Shown here: positions 21,406 to 31,747 of the stretch, one piece after another | How the letters are laid out: every line of letters begins with the position of its first letter | Numbering within the stretch: position 1 is the first letter of the stretch | DNA from: Tulasnella sp. 424 | Lineage: Eukaryota > Basidiomycota > Agaricomycetes > Cantharellales > Tulasnellaceae | DNA: 64,000 nucleotides | Assembly: GCA_019633425.1 (NCBI GenBank) | Contig: WSUB01000200.1 | Location: 1 to 64,000 of the forward strand | Direction: 5' to 3' | The notes under the pieces: model-generated | Databases searched by the model: none | What the model saw: only the letters and a program-made list of their open reading frames with translations | What the model was told of the DNA's origin: nothing | Made by a program: the position numbers and the translations under genes

Positions 21406-22686
21406 TCACCTCCTGCCATTTTTACGCTTCCCTGCTTTCCGAACGTCTTTCTCGAAACGGCCTTTCTTCTTCCGCCTTGAGTCTTCCCCGTCGTCACCAA
21501 AGTCCAGATCATCCTGCTTCCGTATATGCCCACGACTCCGCTCCACCAAAGATCCCTTCTTGCCCTTCATCCGCAGACTCTCGTACCCATCTCCTGATTT
21601 CGACTTCGCACCCCGATCTATGCTTCGCAAGACGTCGGCAAACTCGCCCTCGAAGTCGCCAGCGCGACCAAAACGACCGGTGTTTCCAGACCCTCCAAGC
21701 GCAGCGTCATGTTCGTCTCGTAACCGTCGTCGAGCGTCAGACTTCTTCATCACCAAACGCGTCATATGCTCTTCCTCGAATCTCGTCATGTCGTGAAGCT
21801 GCTTCTGGCGATTCGATACAGCGGTGATGTCATTTCCGAGACCGGAACTGCTTTCCATGTAAGGATTGGAAGGGTTATAGTTGGCCAAAGAGGCGAGGGC
21901 TGCCGGTAGTGGTCCCTCGCGACGTCGTTTCGATGACTTTCCAGCGTCTTCATCGAAGTGAACGGGAGCGATCCTCGGCGGGCGATATATCTCGTCGCGT
22001 GTTGAATCATCACGGCCGAGCCTTTTCCCTTCATCATCCTCTTGATGCGACGTTCTGGTCGTGTCGACCAAGTTGTTCGGGTTCGGCCTGAACGCGAGAG
22101 GATCTGTGCGGGCGACCATCATACAATCAGCCATGGCGCATTTTGACACCCGAGTAAGGGACCGCAACCTACCGGACATAGCGTCAAGACCAGCGCCATT
22201 CGGAGGGGCATCTTTCCCCATGCGCACAAGCTTGTCGATTTGGTATTTCATCTTCACTCCAAGATTCTTGGCCTTCTCCAAGATAGCCCGACCCTCGACG
22301 AGTGAATCTACGAGGTCTCCCGCATCAGAACCACGGGCTTGACGAGATGAGGAGGCAAAAGATTCTGATGGGGGAGTGCGATCCAGGAGAGAATGGCCGA
22401 GAACGCGATGAGAGGAGAGGAGGGTAAGCGACTGAAGGTATGACATGAGAGTGTTGTTCTTCATGGACAAAAGCGAGATGCCCTCTTTGACGTTGGAAGC
22501 GTTTGGGTCTTCGCGATGTCTGTGGAAGCACTCTGAGGATCCAGAATGACTACGATGCAATATGTTCACATACTTGTCCAAAAGTGTTCTAAGTACAGCG
22601 TGTGCAGAGAGGATACTAGCGGTCATGGTGTTCACGACCTGTACGAACTCATCTTGAGGAGTGGGGTCGGGTGACGCCGATTCCAT
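21406..22686 (-). CDS. LCP5: Lcp5/neuroguidin, Sas10/Utp3/C1D-family ribosome biogenesis factor
   Basis: Nucleolar component of the U3 snoRNP/small-subunit processome. ATG at 22686 (MESASPDPTP); one intron, 22172-22104, 69 nt and in frame, giving 403 residues. The N-terminal Sas10/C1D helical domain includes GISLLSMKNNTLMSYLQSL and VEGRAILEKAKNLGVKMKYQ. LAFRPNPNNL and IYRPPRIAPVHFDED follow, which are diagnostic of the neuroguidin/Lcp5 group. The C-terminus is Lys/Arg-rich (KKKGRFEKDVRKAGKRKNGRR). Because the intron length is a multiple of three without a stop, unspliced mRNA stays open. That could mislead gene finders into a 426-residue model. Confidence 0.85.
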   Translation of the reverse strand: MESASPDPTPQDEFVQVVNTMTASILSAHAVLRTLLDKYVNILHRSHSGSSECFHRHREDPNASNVKEGISLLSMKNNTLMSYLQSLTLLSSHRVLGHSLLDRTPPSESFASSSRQARGSDAGDLVDSLVEGRAILEKAKNLGVKMKYQIDKLVRMGKDAPPNGAGLDAMSGRLRSLTRVSKCAMADCMMVARTDPLAFRPNPNNLVDTTRTSHQEDDEGKRLGRDDSTRDEIYRPPRIAPVHFDEDAGKSSKRRREGPLPAALASLANYNPSNPYMESSSGLGNDITAVSNRQKQLHDMTRFEEEHMTRLVMKKSDARRRLRDEHDAALGGSGNTGRFGRAGDFEGEFADVLRSIDRGAKSKSGDGYESLRMKGKKGSLVERSRGHIRKQDDLDFGDDGEDSRRKKKGRFEKDVRKAGKRKNGRR

Positions 22687-23082
22687 TCTAGAGTCACAAT
22701 AAGGGCCTACGTTCACCACTATTTCCGGTACTTGATACCTAGAAGTCTCTCTACAAGGCGAGAGGGACGTAAAGATGAGGGGATGTCAGAAATGATTATC
22801 CCGTAACGGGCGAAACGTGAATGTTGTCAGTCCACGGGTTTCTAAGCCGCCAGCGTCCGTAGACTGCTGTAGTTGCATAAAATCAAGGATTGATCATAGC
22901 CCAGTGCAGCTTCATCCTTGGTGGATCAAGTAGATACTTGTCACTTACAGGGAAACGGTGTTGAGCAGTGTGGGGAGAGGAAGATGAAGAAATTTACCAG
23001 CCTGAAATTCAAATTCCGACTGATCGCGTAATCCCATTTCACCCTAGACTGCAACCCCGACTTTCGTACCAAGCCAGAAGAC
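22687..23082. promoter_or_regulatory. Shared divergent promoter of LCP5 and CCT1
   Basis: 396 nt between the two start codons. No clear TATA box on either side. It separates two growth-related genes (ribosome assembly and cytosolic chaperonin), so co-regulation is plausible but not shown. Confidence 0.5.
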
Positions 23083-25188
23083 ATGTCGATATTCGGAAGA
23101 GATCAAAAATGTACGCTATGCCACTTCATATAATGCTTCTATAGCAGCTCACAGTCAGTTTCTTTGTAGCCGGCCTCTTCCTTGGAGGAGATCGAGTGTC
23201 TGGTCAGGAAATACGAGATCAGAATGGCAAGTGGTGTCTAAAGTGCCAACGATGCTCTAGCCACTAATGTGAATGCTCAACAGTCATCGCGGCCCAGTCA
23301 ATAGCCAACATTATCAAAAGCTCGTTAGGACCTCTTGGTCTAGACAAGATGCTAGTGGACAACGTCGGAGTGAGTCGACGACGCGCACCACCAACCCCCA
23401 GTCACTCGCTGACTGTCATCATGTCAGGACGTCACAATCTCCAACGACGGCGCGACAATCCTCAGCCTATTGGAGGTTGAACATCCTGCAGGACGCATAT
23501 TTGTTGATCTTGCTCAAAAGCAGGACAAGGAGGTTGGCGATGGCACAACCTCTGTGGTAGTCATTGCAGCGGAGCTGCTGCGACGCGCAAACGAACTCGT
23601 GAAGATGAAAATTCATCCGACGACCATTATCACTGGCTACAGATTCGCGTGCCGAGAGGCGGTCAAATTCATGACGGAGCAGCTTAGCGTTAAGGTGGAC
23701 ACGCTTGGGCGGGAGGCCTTGGTGAACTGCGCGAAGACCAGCATGTCAAGCAAGATCATTGGCAGGTACGAGCAACTTTGCAACAGGGCCAAAAGGCTAT
23801 CTGACGCGAGTATCTCATAGCGACGATGATCTCTTCGCTCCTATGGCTGTTGACGCGATGCTTGCTGTCAAGACCATCAACAACAGGGGAGAAACTAAAT
23901 ATCCGGTCAAAGCTGTAAATGTCCTCAAAGCTCACGGAAAGAGTGCTCGGGAGTCCATATTCGTGAAGGGCTATGCGTTGAATTGCACCGTTGCCAGCCA
24001 AGGTAGTATCACTTGGAGTGTCACAGACAACGAGCGTGGCTAACTCGGTGTTCCTAGCAATGAAGACTCGGATAACGAACGCCAAGATTGCTTGTCTCGA
24101 TATAAACTTGCAAAAGACACGCATGCACATGGGCGTGCATATCGTCATCGATGACCCCAGTCAGCTCGAAGACATTCGGAAACGCGAATCTGACATTACC
24201 CTTGAACGCGTGCGGAAGATTCTTGCCGCTGGTGCGAATGTCATCCTCACTACAAAAGGCATCGACGACCTCTGCCTGAAGGAGTTCGTCGAAGCTGGCG
24301 CCATGGCAGTCAGGAGGTGTAAGAAGGAAGATCTCAAGCGTATCGCAAAGGCGACCGGTGCAACTCTCGTGTCATCGTTGGCCAACTTGGAGGGCGATGA
24401 GACATTCGAGCCTACCTTACTCGGAACAGCAGAGGAGGTGGTACAAGAGCGGATATCGGACGACGAGCTCATTTTGGTCAAGGGGACCAAGGTCGTCAAT
24501 TCGTCATCGATCATCCTGCGCGGTGCAAACGACTACATGCTCGACGAAATGGAGCGTGCCCTACACGACACCCTATCGATCATCAAGCGAACCTTGGAAA
24601 GCGGTACCGTTGTTCCAGGAGGTGGCGCGGTGGAGACTGCGCTTAATATTTACCTCGAGAACTTCGCGACCACTCTGGTGAGGACTTTACGCTGCGAAAC
24701 CGAATGCACAGGCACTGATGACCGTCCTGCCTCCTCTTCCTTTCCCTCCAGGAATCTCGCGAGCAACTTGCAATGGCAGAATTCGCGGCCGCTCTTCTCG
24801 TTATCCCAAAACAACTTGCCGTCAACGCAGCGAAGGATGCGACCGATCTTGTGGCGAAGCTTCGGTCGTACCACAGTGCCGCTCAAAATGCTCCCACCGG
24901 TGATCGGAAGAAGGTCTTTATGCGCTATGGACTGGATCTTTTGAAGGGAGAAGTGAGGGACAACGTCACAGCCGGCGTCCTGGAACCAACAGTCAGTAAA
25001 GTCCGGAGTCTGAAGTCAGCGTTCGAAGCTGCTGTGTCGCTTTTACGTATCGACGACGCAATTCAATGTGCCCCGGGTGAGTTTATTCCCCCTTTTTCGA
25101 TGAGGATGCTGCTCATTTCATCTCCTTTTTTGTTGTGGGTGGGTGGGTTCTTCAGAGCAGAAAGAAGAGCGGGATCCGCATGGCCACT
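23083..25188 (+). CDS. TCP1: Chaperonin-containing TCP-1 subunit alpha (CCT1/TCP1)
   Basis: ATP-dependent cytosolic folding chaperonin subunit acting on actin, tubulin and other clients within the 16-subunit TRiC ring. Eight exons (23083-23110, 23155-23226, 23284-23369, 23428-23765, 23821-24002, 24058-24677, 24752-25076, 25154-25188) close to 561 codons, the usual size. Motifs: SSLGPLGLDKMLVDNVG, NDGATIL, the nucleotide-binding GDGTTSVVV, and RESDITLERV, EAGAMAVRR, DEMERALHD and VVPGGGAVE. Wording such as LVIPKQLAVNAAKDATDLVA and the short charged tail point to alpha rather than another subunit. Intron 2 (23227-23283) uses a GC donor (GCAAGT). Confidence 0.93.
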
Positions 25189-25897
25189 AGACCATGGATA
25201 GGTATATACAGCCTGGCAACTGCCATTATTTGTAGTTGGAATGGATATTTTGTCAAAATCTTCCTATTAGATCTCGAGAAAGCCCCCTGATCTACGGTCG
25301 AGACTTGTCACCCTGCTCTGTCAAGTTCTCTCAGACACATATTTATGTAGTCAGTGAGCGGTGCCGCATGCAGGGTCCTGTCCCCAATCGGCAGTTAGTT
25401 GGTGCTCCCTTTTTCCCGAGCCCCCGACACCCCGGTCGTCTCTCGGTCCAAGTGTTTGTTGAGTTCGCTGCGTTTCATCTCTTTTCTATATCATAACACA
25501 AACTCTACCTGCACCGTGTCTCGTTGTTGAGTGTCTCTAATCTATTGTGATTCTGGGTCAGTCTCCCGCAAGCCGGCTTGGTAAACAGAACGTTATCAAA
25601 GTCGCGCAGAAGTCCGATGCTTTCTCATCCTGAACGTATTGACGAGGCCACAGATGCATTGAACCCATTTATACTCCCATTTGGCACTGGCTCGACGTCG
25701 ACTATAACTCGCCCCAATGTCTCCCCCTGTTCTCGGCAACCGGTGAAAGCATCTGCTAGGGCGCAATCGGTGTCATATCTACGTTGGTACCGTTTTGGGC
25801 CTACCCTCGAGCGGGAGTTTTGCCTGTATGCTTTACACAGCTGGTTCTAGTCACATCACTCCGTCGTTAAGACTTTGCAGTTGTTTCCTTTGCTGCG
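25189..25897. other. 3' flank of CCT1 and unassigned sequence
   Basis: No gene seen. Chance frames only on both strands up to the start of the duplicated TPR tail at about 25898. Confidence 0.5.
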
Positions 25898-26310
25898 GCT
25901 ACTGATCGAGTCGAATGCATCCCAGGAACAATTTGATACAACTCGTGGAATGGATAACCAGAATCTTAGCCACAGGATACATGACTCCCAGTCTTGTACA
26001 GAAATATGTGTTACATGAATTCCAGCCGAGTATCAAGAAGCGAATCCCGGGCGGTCTCGAAATGTTTCTGCGAAACATCATTCCGCCTCCGCCGGTTTGA
26101 GTTTTTGACGAGAGCGAGTGGCGTCGTTTAATGCGTTTGATGCATCCACAGTTCTTCCGATTTCGTGAAAAATTCCAGCAGCTTCTTCATAAAGGCGTAT
26201 TGCGTCTTCGTGCTGATCCTGGTCACAGTGGACGTTGGCAAGGCCCTGCAGAGCCCAGCCCCTTCCGTTGCTATCGCCAATGTCAATACGAATTTGCACC
26301 AAAAGCCAAC
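25898..26310 (-). pseudogene. Truncated 3' end of a kinase-TPR gene
   Basis: On the minus strand this matches the last TPR units, stop codon and about 180 nt of 3' flank of the kinase-TPR gene at 29531-31747. The frame ends KLKPAEAE as in the intact gene, with only a few changes. Similarity stops abruptly at about 26303-26310, beyond which the 3' flank of the protease gene begins. Kinase domain and most TPRs are missing, so it is a dead fragment left by a local duplication or by recombination between copies. Confidence 0.75.
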
Positions 26311-26400
26311 GAATAAATAACCGAGCGCCGAGAAAGGAGAACGGATCTTGAAAGAAGAAGGAACGAAGACATGGAAAGCAGAAGGCCGACGATGGTGTTT

Positions 26401-28496
26401 TCACGCTGACCAGGTGTCCTGGAAGAAGATGGCGCTAGGAAACTCGGCCTTGATACGTTCCAGGAGCCACCAGCCAGGGGTGGCGTACGTGACGTGAGAA
26501 GTCGTCGAACCGCCTTTGAACTGTCCAGAGTGGAGTTGGCCAAGCATACGACCGAGGCCGTCCCAGATTAGCGCGCCTGAATCTCCCTTATCCGAGAACA
26601 CCCCGGAATTCTTGTCCCAATTGTAAATTCCGAGTTCTCTGGACTCCACGCCGAGCTCGTCGCAAAGGAACGACTCCAGGCCTGCGTAGCGTCCAAAGGT
26701 GATGCCAGTCTTTGTCCCATCTTTCCCAACGATAATGCAGGGCTGGCCATCGCTGTCGTACATGTCGGGCTTGGCGAGGAGCTCCCGGTCGATTGTGCCC
26801 CGGATTTTGAGCTTCCGACCGGTAGGGTACTTGAAAGAGGTCATACCGCCACTCTGAGGGTAGAACTTGGCGGTAACGACTTCGGGAGTAATGGCAGTTC
26901 CTGAATTAGGTTTATTTTCTTAGACGAGGTTTATATGAGAGGGATGAGTCAAAACGTACCCAAGTCCACAAACGTGCCCCCGAATTGGGGCTTGACTTTC
27001 GCCTCATCAACCTCGAAGGCAGCCCAATCCTCGGTATAACATGTGCCACCGCCGACGTCGACGGATATTGCTTTAGCGTAACAAACATGGCCGATGTTGC
27101 GGGACCCGATATCGCTCCAATGGTTCTTGACCTCATTGTAGAAGGTATTGAGCCTGGCTATAGCCTCTTGCTGCTTCCGCAAATCCTCCTCGTGTTGGCT
27201 AAGCTCTTTCTCATCTTCCTCATCCTGGTCCTTCTTCTCCTTCAAATCGACGATTTCTCTGGCGTGTAAGTCGGCTCATATACCATGGTTGCCAATCGCG
27301 GCCCTGATCTCATTGAGGCCCTGCTGGAAGCTACGCGTTCCATTGACCCGCACGTACTGCTTAGGACCGCCCGACCCCCTAAATACATAATCGACGGTGG
27401 TATTCTTCCGGAGGACATGGCAGTTACTGACGCCCAAAACCTTGTCGCTGGCGTTACCATGCTTGTCTTTGCCTTCGTGAAAGTAGAGTGTGAGGCTACC
27501 CTGTGCATCATCATCCTCCTTCTCCCTGGTAGCAAGAGGCATATTGAGAGCAGGAGTGAAGATACGACGGACATGAGCGGTAGCATCGCTGTTGCCCACG
27601 ACGCGCATGAGTGGTGGACCAGCTAGCTTCGACGGAGCGGCCTCGCGCCATTCTACCACGGCACCGTTCACTCCATTCTTCACTAGAAGAGCAAGGATAT
27701 CCTCGGAGACCTTTTTGGCGATATCGAGAGAGAAAAAGCTGGCATAGACCCCGATCCAAATTACGATAGGACTGAGAGTCTTAACATCGTCCTCTCCGTA
27801 GGTCAAGAAGCGGGCGGGATCGATGGATGAATACCGAACATTCTGACCCTTCACGAGGTCGCGGATCTGGAAACCGACTGTGTCCCAGACCTTGTTGAGG
27901 GGGGTGTCGTGCACTCCTCGAAGCGACTTGGAAGGGAGATGGGCATGTCCGAGTCGACTCTTGGGCATTGGGAAGGGGTTTGTAGATAAATCAGAACGGT
28001 AGAGTAGGTACGGGTGCTCGCCGTCGGCCGTGATGCCATTATAGTACGCCTTTTTCTCGTACTCGGAGACAACGATGGCATCGCTGTCTTGCGGGGCGAT
28101 GCTGAGTGTAGAGAGTAACGACTGGCTGCTCAAGGTCGAGGATGTCGGGGAGACGGGTCGCTGGCCAGCATAGTCGATGCACCCAAGCACGAACAGCGAT
28201 AGTTCTAAACGGAAGGTGATAAGTGACCATATAGACGCGAAAAGAAACCAAGGGACTCGCTCAAAAGGTCGGGGTGGTCTGTCATTGTGCTAATCGCGGC
28301 TGTAGCAAATGACGAAAGATCTACAGGGAAGATGGTTAGCGTGGTGTGAACGCGCAAAAAGACTGAGGGGCTCGCCTTTGCGCGAAAGACCAGCTTTTTC
28401 CATTTCGTCATCTGTGAATGGAAAAGCTTCAATGGAATGATAGTCAGTGTGGAACAGACGAGGGAAAAGACAGGGGGACTCACGCTTAGCATCCAT
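26401..28496 (-). CDS. Trypsin-like (PA-clan) serine protease, interrupted by one in-frame TGA
   Basis: Exons 28496-28484, 28411-28376, 28320-28249, 28204-26960 and 26900-26401 close in phase to 622 codons, with a single internal TGA at 27278-27276. The gene resembles a family of large basidiomycete proteins with a C-terminal trypsin-like fold. The likely triad is His in GVSNCHVLR, Asp in CYTEDWAAFEVD and Ser in GDSGALIWD. The N-terminal 240 residues (from MDAKHDEMEKAGLSRK) have no known domain. A charged coiled-coil-like insert (KKDQDEEDEKELSQ) lies between His and Asp. Intron 2 has a GC donor (GCGAGC). The TGA lies between His and Asp, so the product would lack Asp and Ser: either a recent pseudogene, an assembly error, or readthrough. 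Next to kinase-TPR genes, a role in a defence-type module is possible but inferred. Confidence 0.7.
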
Positions 28497-28929
28497 GTTC
28501 ACTATGTTTGCACTTGTGGAAGACGCGAGCGGGTAGCACGTTCGCAGAGAGAGACGATTGAGTGGTTCGACGATGGGAAAAGTGAAGAGTCTCCTTATAT
28601 ACTCCCGAAAACACGCTGCTGAGTCCGTGACTTTCTCGATGATGGTGAGATTCCTCGAGATAACCACCCGGTCTGCCATCTTATCTCCGAGCTCCGCCCG
28701 ACACGTCGGTTCGCTCTGCGAACGACTGGGACCAACGGTCGCGTTTCACTTAGGACCCTTAATTCAAACCCCGCCCCCAGCCATTCTGAAGCTGGACTTA
28801 GAAAATTCGTCGTCCTCCCTCGGCAGGAGTGACTGTCCACCGCACTGATGTCTTAGTTATGGCGGCGGGTCAAGCCCATTGGCCCAGTAAAACATGGCAT
28901 TCAACCTCCTCCGACAGCGGCGATCAGTT
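28497..28929. other. Upstream region of the protease gene
   Basis: Promoter-side sequence of the protease gene; no other coding signal seen. Confidence 0.4.
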
Positions 28930-29010
28930 CCAGACGGAGGGCTACATCACCGAGTGTTAAACGAGCCGTGTATTAGCCATTCCACAAGATCTACTCTCGC
29001 ATCGGACACA
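28930..29010 (+). repeat. Relic of a kinase-TPR gene: intron piece joined to a TPR-unit piece
   Basis: 28936-28978 closely matches the last intron of the plus-strand kinase-TPR gene (around 34999-35041, including CATCACCGAGTGTTAAAC and the acceptor ATTAGCCAT). It is directly followed by AGATCTACTCTCGCATCGG, which matches the TPR array (around 35295-35315). The two pieces are about 250 nt apart in the intact gene, so this is a deleted remnant. Confidence 0.6.
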
Positions 29011-29194
29011 GTCGAGGTACCGGGAACGCATTACGGAGCCTTGCAATCCTATACAGCGACACCTCATCCCCCCAAAGGCATCGCTCTTTAGCGGCTCCAT
29101 CCGGCATTGAGTCATCAAGATGACAGTGAAAACGATGAGGTAAGTGCCTTTAATAGGAATTTCCGGACGACAGGACCTACTGATCGATCCGAAT

Positions 29195-29530
29195 ACATCC
29201 CAGGAACAAGATACAACTCGCGGAACGTAGAACCAGAATCTTAGCCAACAGGATACATGACTCCCAAGCTTGTACAGAGACATGTGTTACATGAATTCCA
29301 TCCGAGTATCGAGAAGCGAATCCCGGTCGATCTCGAAATGTTTCTGCGAAACATCATTCCGCCTCCGCCGGTTTGAGTTTTTGACGAGAGCGAGTGGCGT
29401 CGTTTAATGCGTNNNNNNNNNNNNNNNNNNNNNNNNNNNNNNNNNNNNNNNNNNNNNNNNNNNNNNNNNNNNNNNNNNNNNNNNNNNNNNNNNNNNNNNN
29501 NNNNNNNNNTCGAAATGTTTCTGCGAAACA
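29195..29530 (-). other. 3' flank of the minus-strand kinase-TPR gene, with assembly gap
   Basis: Matches 25898-26081 on the left. Contains 97 N (29413-29509). The 80 nt immediately left of the gap (29333-29412) are identical to the 80 nt immediately right of it (29510-29589), as when two overlapping contig ends are scaffolded instead of merged. Confidence 0.9.
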
Positions 29531-31747
29531 TCATTCCGCCTCCGCCGGTTTGAGTTTTTGACGAGAGCGAGTGGCGTCGTTTAATGCGTCTGATGCATTC
29601 AGGGTTCTTCCGATTTCTTGAAAAATTCCGGCAGCTTCTTCATAAAGACGTATTGCGTCTTCGTGCTGATCCTGGTCACAGTGGACGTTGGCAAGGCCCT
29701 GCAGAGCCCAGGCCCTTCCGTTGCTATCGCCAATGTCGATACGAATTTGCAGGGCTTCAGAGAGAAACTGAACGGCCTGGTTAAACTGGTTTTGAAGCCT
29801 ATGAACATCTGCAAGACCCCACAGAGCGTTGGCTCTCCCTCGTCTGTCGCCGATGTCGGTGAATATTTGGACGGCCTCAGAGTAGAGCGGAAGGGCTTCG
29901 TTGTACTCCCCTTGAGCCCGACGCACATGGGCAAGACCACCCAAAGCGTCGGCTCTCCGGCTTCTGTTGCCGGTATCGGTGCAGATTTGGACGATCTCTG
30001 AATAGAGTGGGACGGCTTTGCTGTACTCGTATTGAAGCCGGTGTACCGTGGCGAGGCCAAAGAGAGCCTCGGCTTTTCCCGCATTGTCGGCAGCATCTGT
30101 GCAAATGCCCAAGGCTTCGGTGTAAAGTTTTGAGGCGTTGATATAGTCATTTTGATATCGATGCATGTTTCCCAGTTCCATAAGAAGTTCAGAAGAGCGA
30201 GCCCAGGATCCCGACGTATTTGACGCCCGCTGCGGATCTGGAACAATCATTGGCTATATGGCGACAGGTCAAATTGTGTTCAAGTAACCCAAAGACCAGC
30301 ACCACTTACCATCCAACTCATTGACTTTCTACAATCCTCAGCTGTTGGCCGCTTGGTGGGATCGATGCACCAGCACGCGATCATTAGCGAGTAAAGTGCC
30401 CGAATTAACACCATGCTTGTGTGATCAGCGACGGATGGGAGGTTCCCCTGAATGACGCGTATGAAAACGGCGGAGTCCTTTTGAACATCGTGAAACGGAA
30501 TTGAATTTGTTATAACCTATTTTGGCGTTGGTTGTGAGCTTCTGTCGAGAATGATATCTGGATTTTGGTATACTGTACCTCGTAGAATATCCAGCCCAAC
30601 GCCCAGATATCACTCCACAGGCCAGCTCCATCATCCTTAAGCAATTCTGGAGCGGCCCAGCGAAGTGTAAACTGATTGCCCGTAAGTGTCATGGTATTAG
30701 TAGCTTCACAAAATTCTGTCTCGAGCACCAGTACTGGCTGCGCTGCGTTTTCGCTCTTCTCGGGTTGCACGGGAGGATCGTTTTTCGTGAGACGACGTGC
30801 GGAACCGAAGTCCGTGACGACAGCTCCGCGATTTGAGTTTACCAGCACGTTGGCCTATGCAGCATAGAGTTAACCTTGACGGGATGTTCTCTCATAGGAA
30901 GAGCTGGACCCACCGATTTGAGGTCGCCATGGTATATCGGCGGGTTTTGATTATGAAGGTACTCCACTCCTCTCGCCACGTCATCAATCTAGTGTATAGC
31001 TTGTCAGAGGTGACTCGAAAGATAGTGTCCTGACCTTACCAGCCAGATTCGCTCCGGAATTTCCCAGTTAGCGGAGGCCGCAAAGTCCTTTAGGTTCCCG
31101 TTGGCTGCCCAAGGAAAGACCAGCCAGACTCTATCCTCAGACAGATCTTCAACAAATCCTTCAAGCTTGATGACATTTTCGTGAGACAGCTCCGTTAAGA
31201 ATCCCGCTTCCCTGAGTGCCAACTAAGAAGACTTAGCGCTGTGCGAAGGCTCGACGCGTTGGGATAACTCGTTCTCACCCCCAATACCCGCTCTTTGTCC
31301 TTTCCGTTCTCGATCTTCAGTTTCTTTACTGCTACGGCCTAAGATGTGGAAGTCAGCCACTTGTCCACTGACTTGTTGCAGGAAACAAGTCTCATTGGCA
31401 CCGACCTTCCGCATGGGCGATCCACCATCAGACTTGTTCTCATCTTCGGCAGAATAAGAGGTGGAAATCAAAACCGCTCGTGAAACGGTCGCGAATCCTC
31501 CACGAAACTCGGGGGCGTCTTCCGGAAATTCGATCGACGACGAATCGATTCGCCACTTCGCAAATTTCTGGAGTTTGTCCCTCTGCGTAGAAGCGGGCTT
31601 CAGTGAGCGCTTATGATTACGCTTCGTGATTCGGGTGAGACGCACCAATCTGCTGCCTGCCAGTGGCTGGGACGGACTGCCTGAACCACCTAGATCGGAC
31701 TCCTCCGAACCACGACGGTCGGCGGCGTCGTTATTGTCCGCTTGCAT
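29531..31747 (-). CDS. Kinase-TPR fusion protein (minus-strand member of the pair)
   Basis: Exons 31747-31406, 31338-31279, 31222-31040, 30988-30914, 30854-30579, 30516-30310 and 30253-29531 are all phase 0 and give 621 codons. A basic Ser-rich N-terminus precedes a TKL-like kinase domain: loop FRGGFATV, Lys in AVAVKKL, Glu in LREAGFLTELSHENV, catalytic HGDLKSANVLV, DFGSAR, WAAPELL, SDIWALGWIFYE and CWCIDPTKRPT. The last exon holds about five 40-residue TPR units (GLAxVHRLQxxYxxA, then LYSEAVQI). These are clearly related but diverged from each other. Likely a cytosolic signalling receptor in which TPRs bind a partner and the kinase transmits the signal; partner unknown. A further 5' exon is possible (an ATG frame at 32103), but a complete kinase is already present from 31747. 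Confidence 0.75.
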
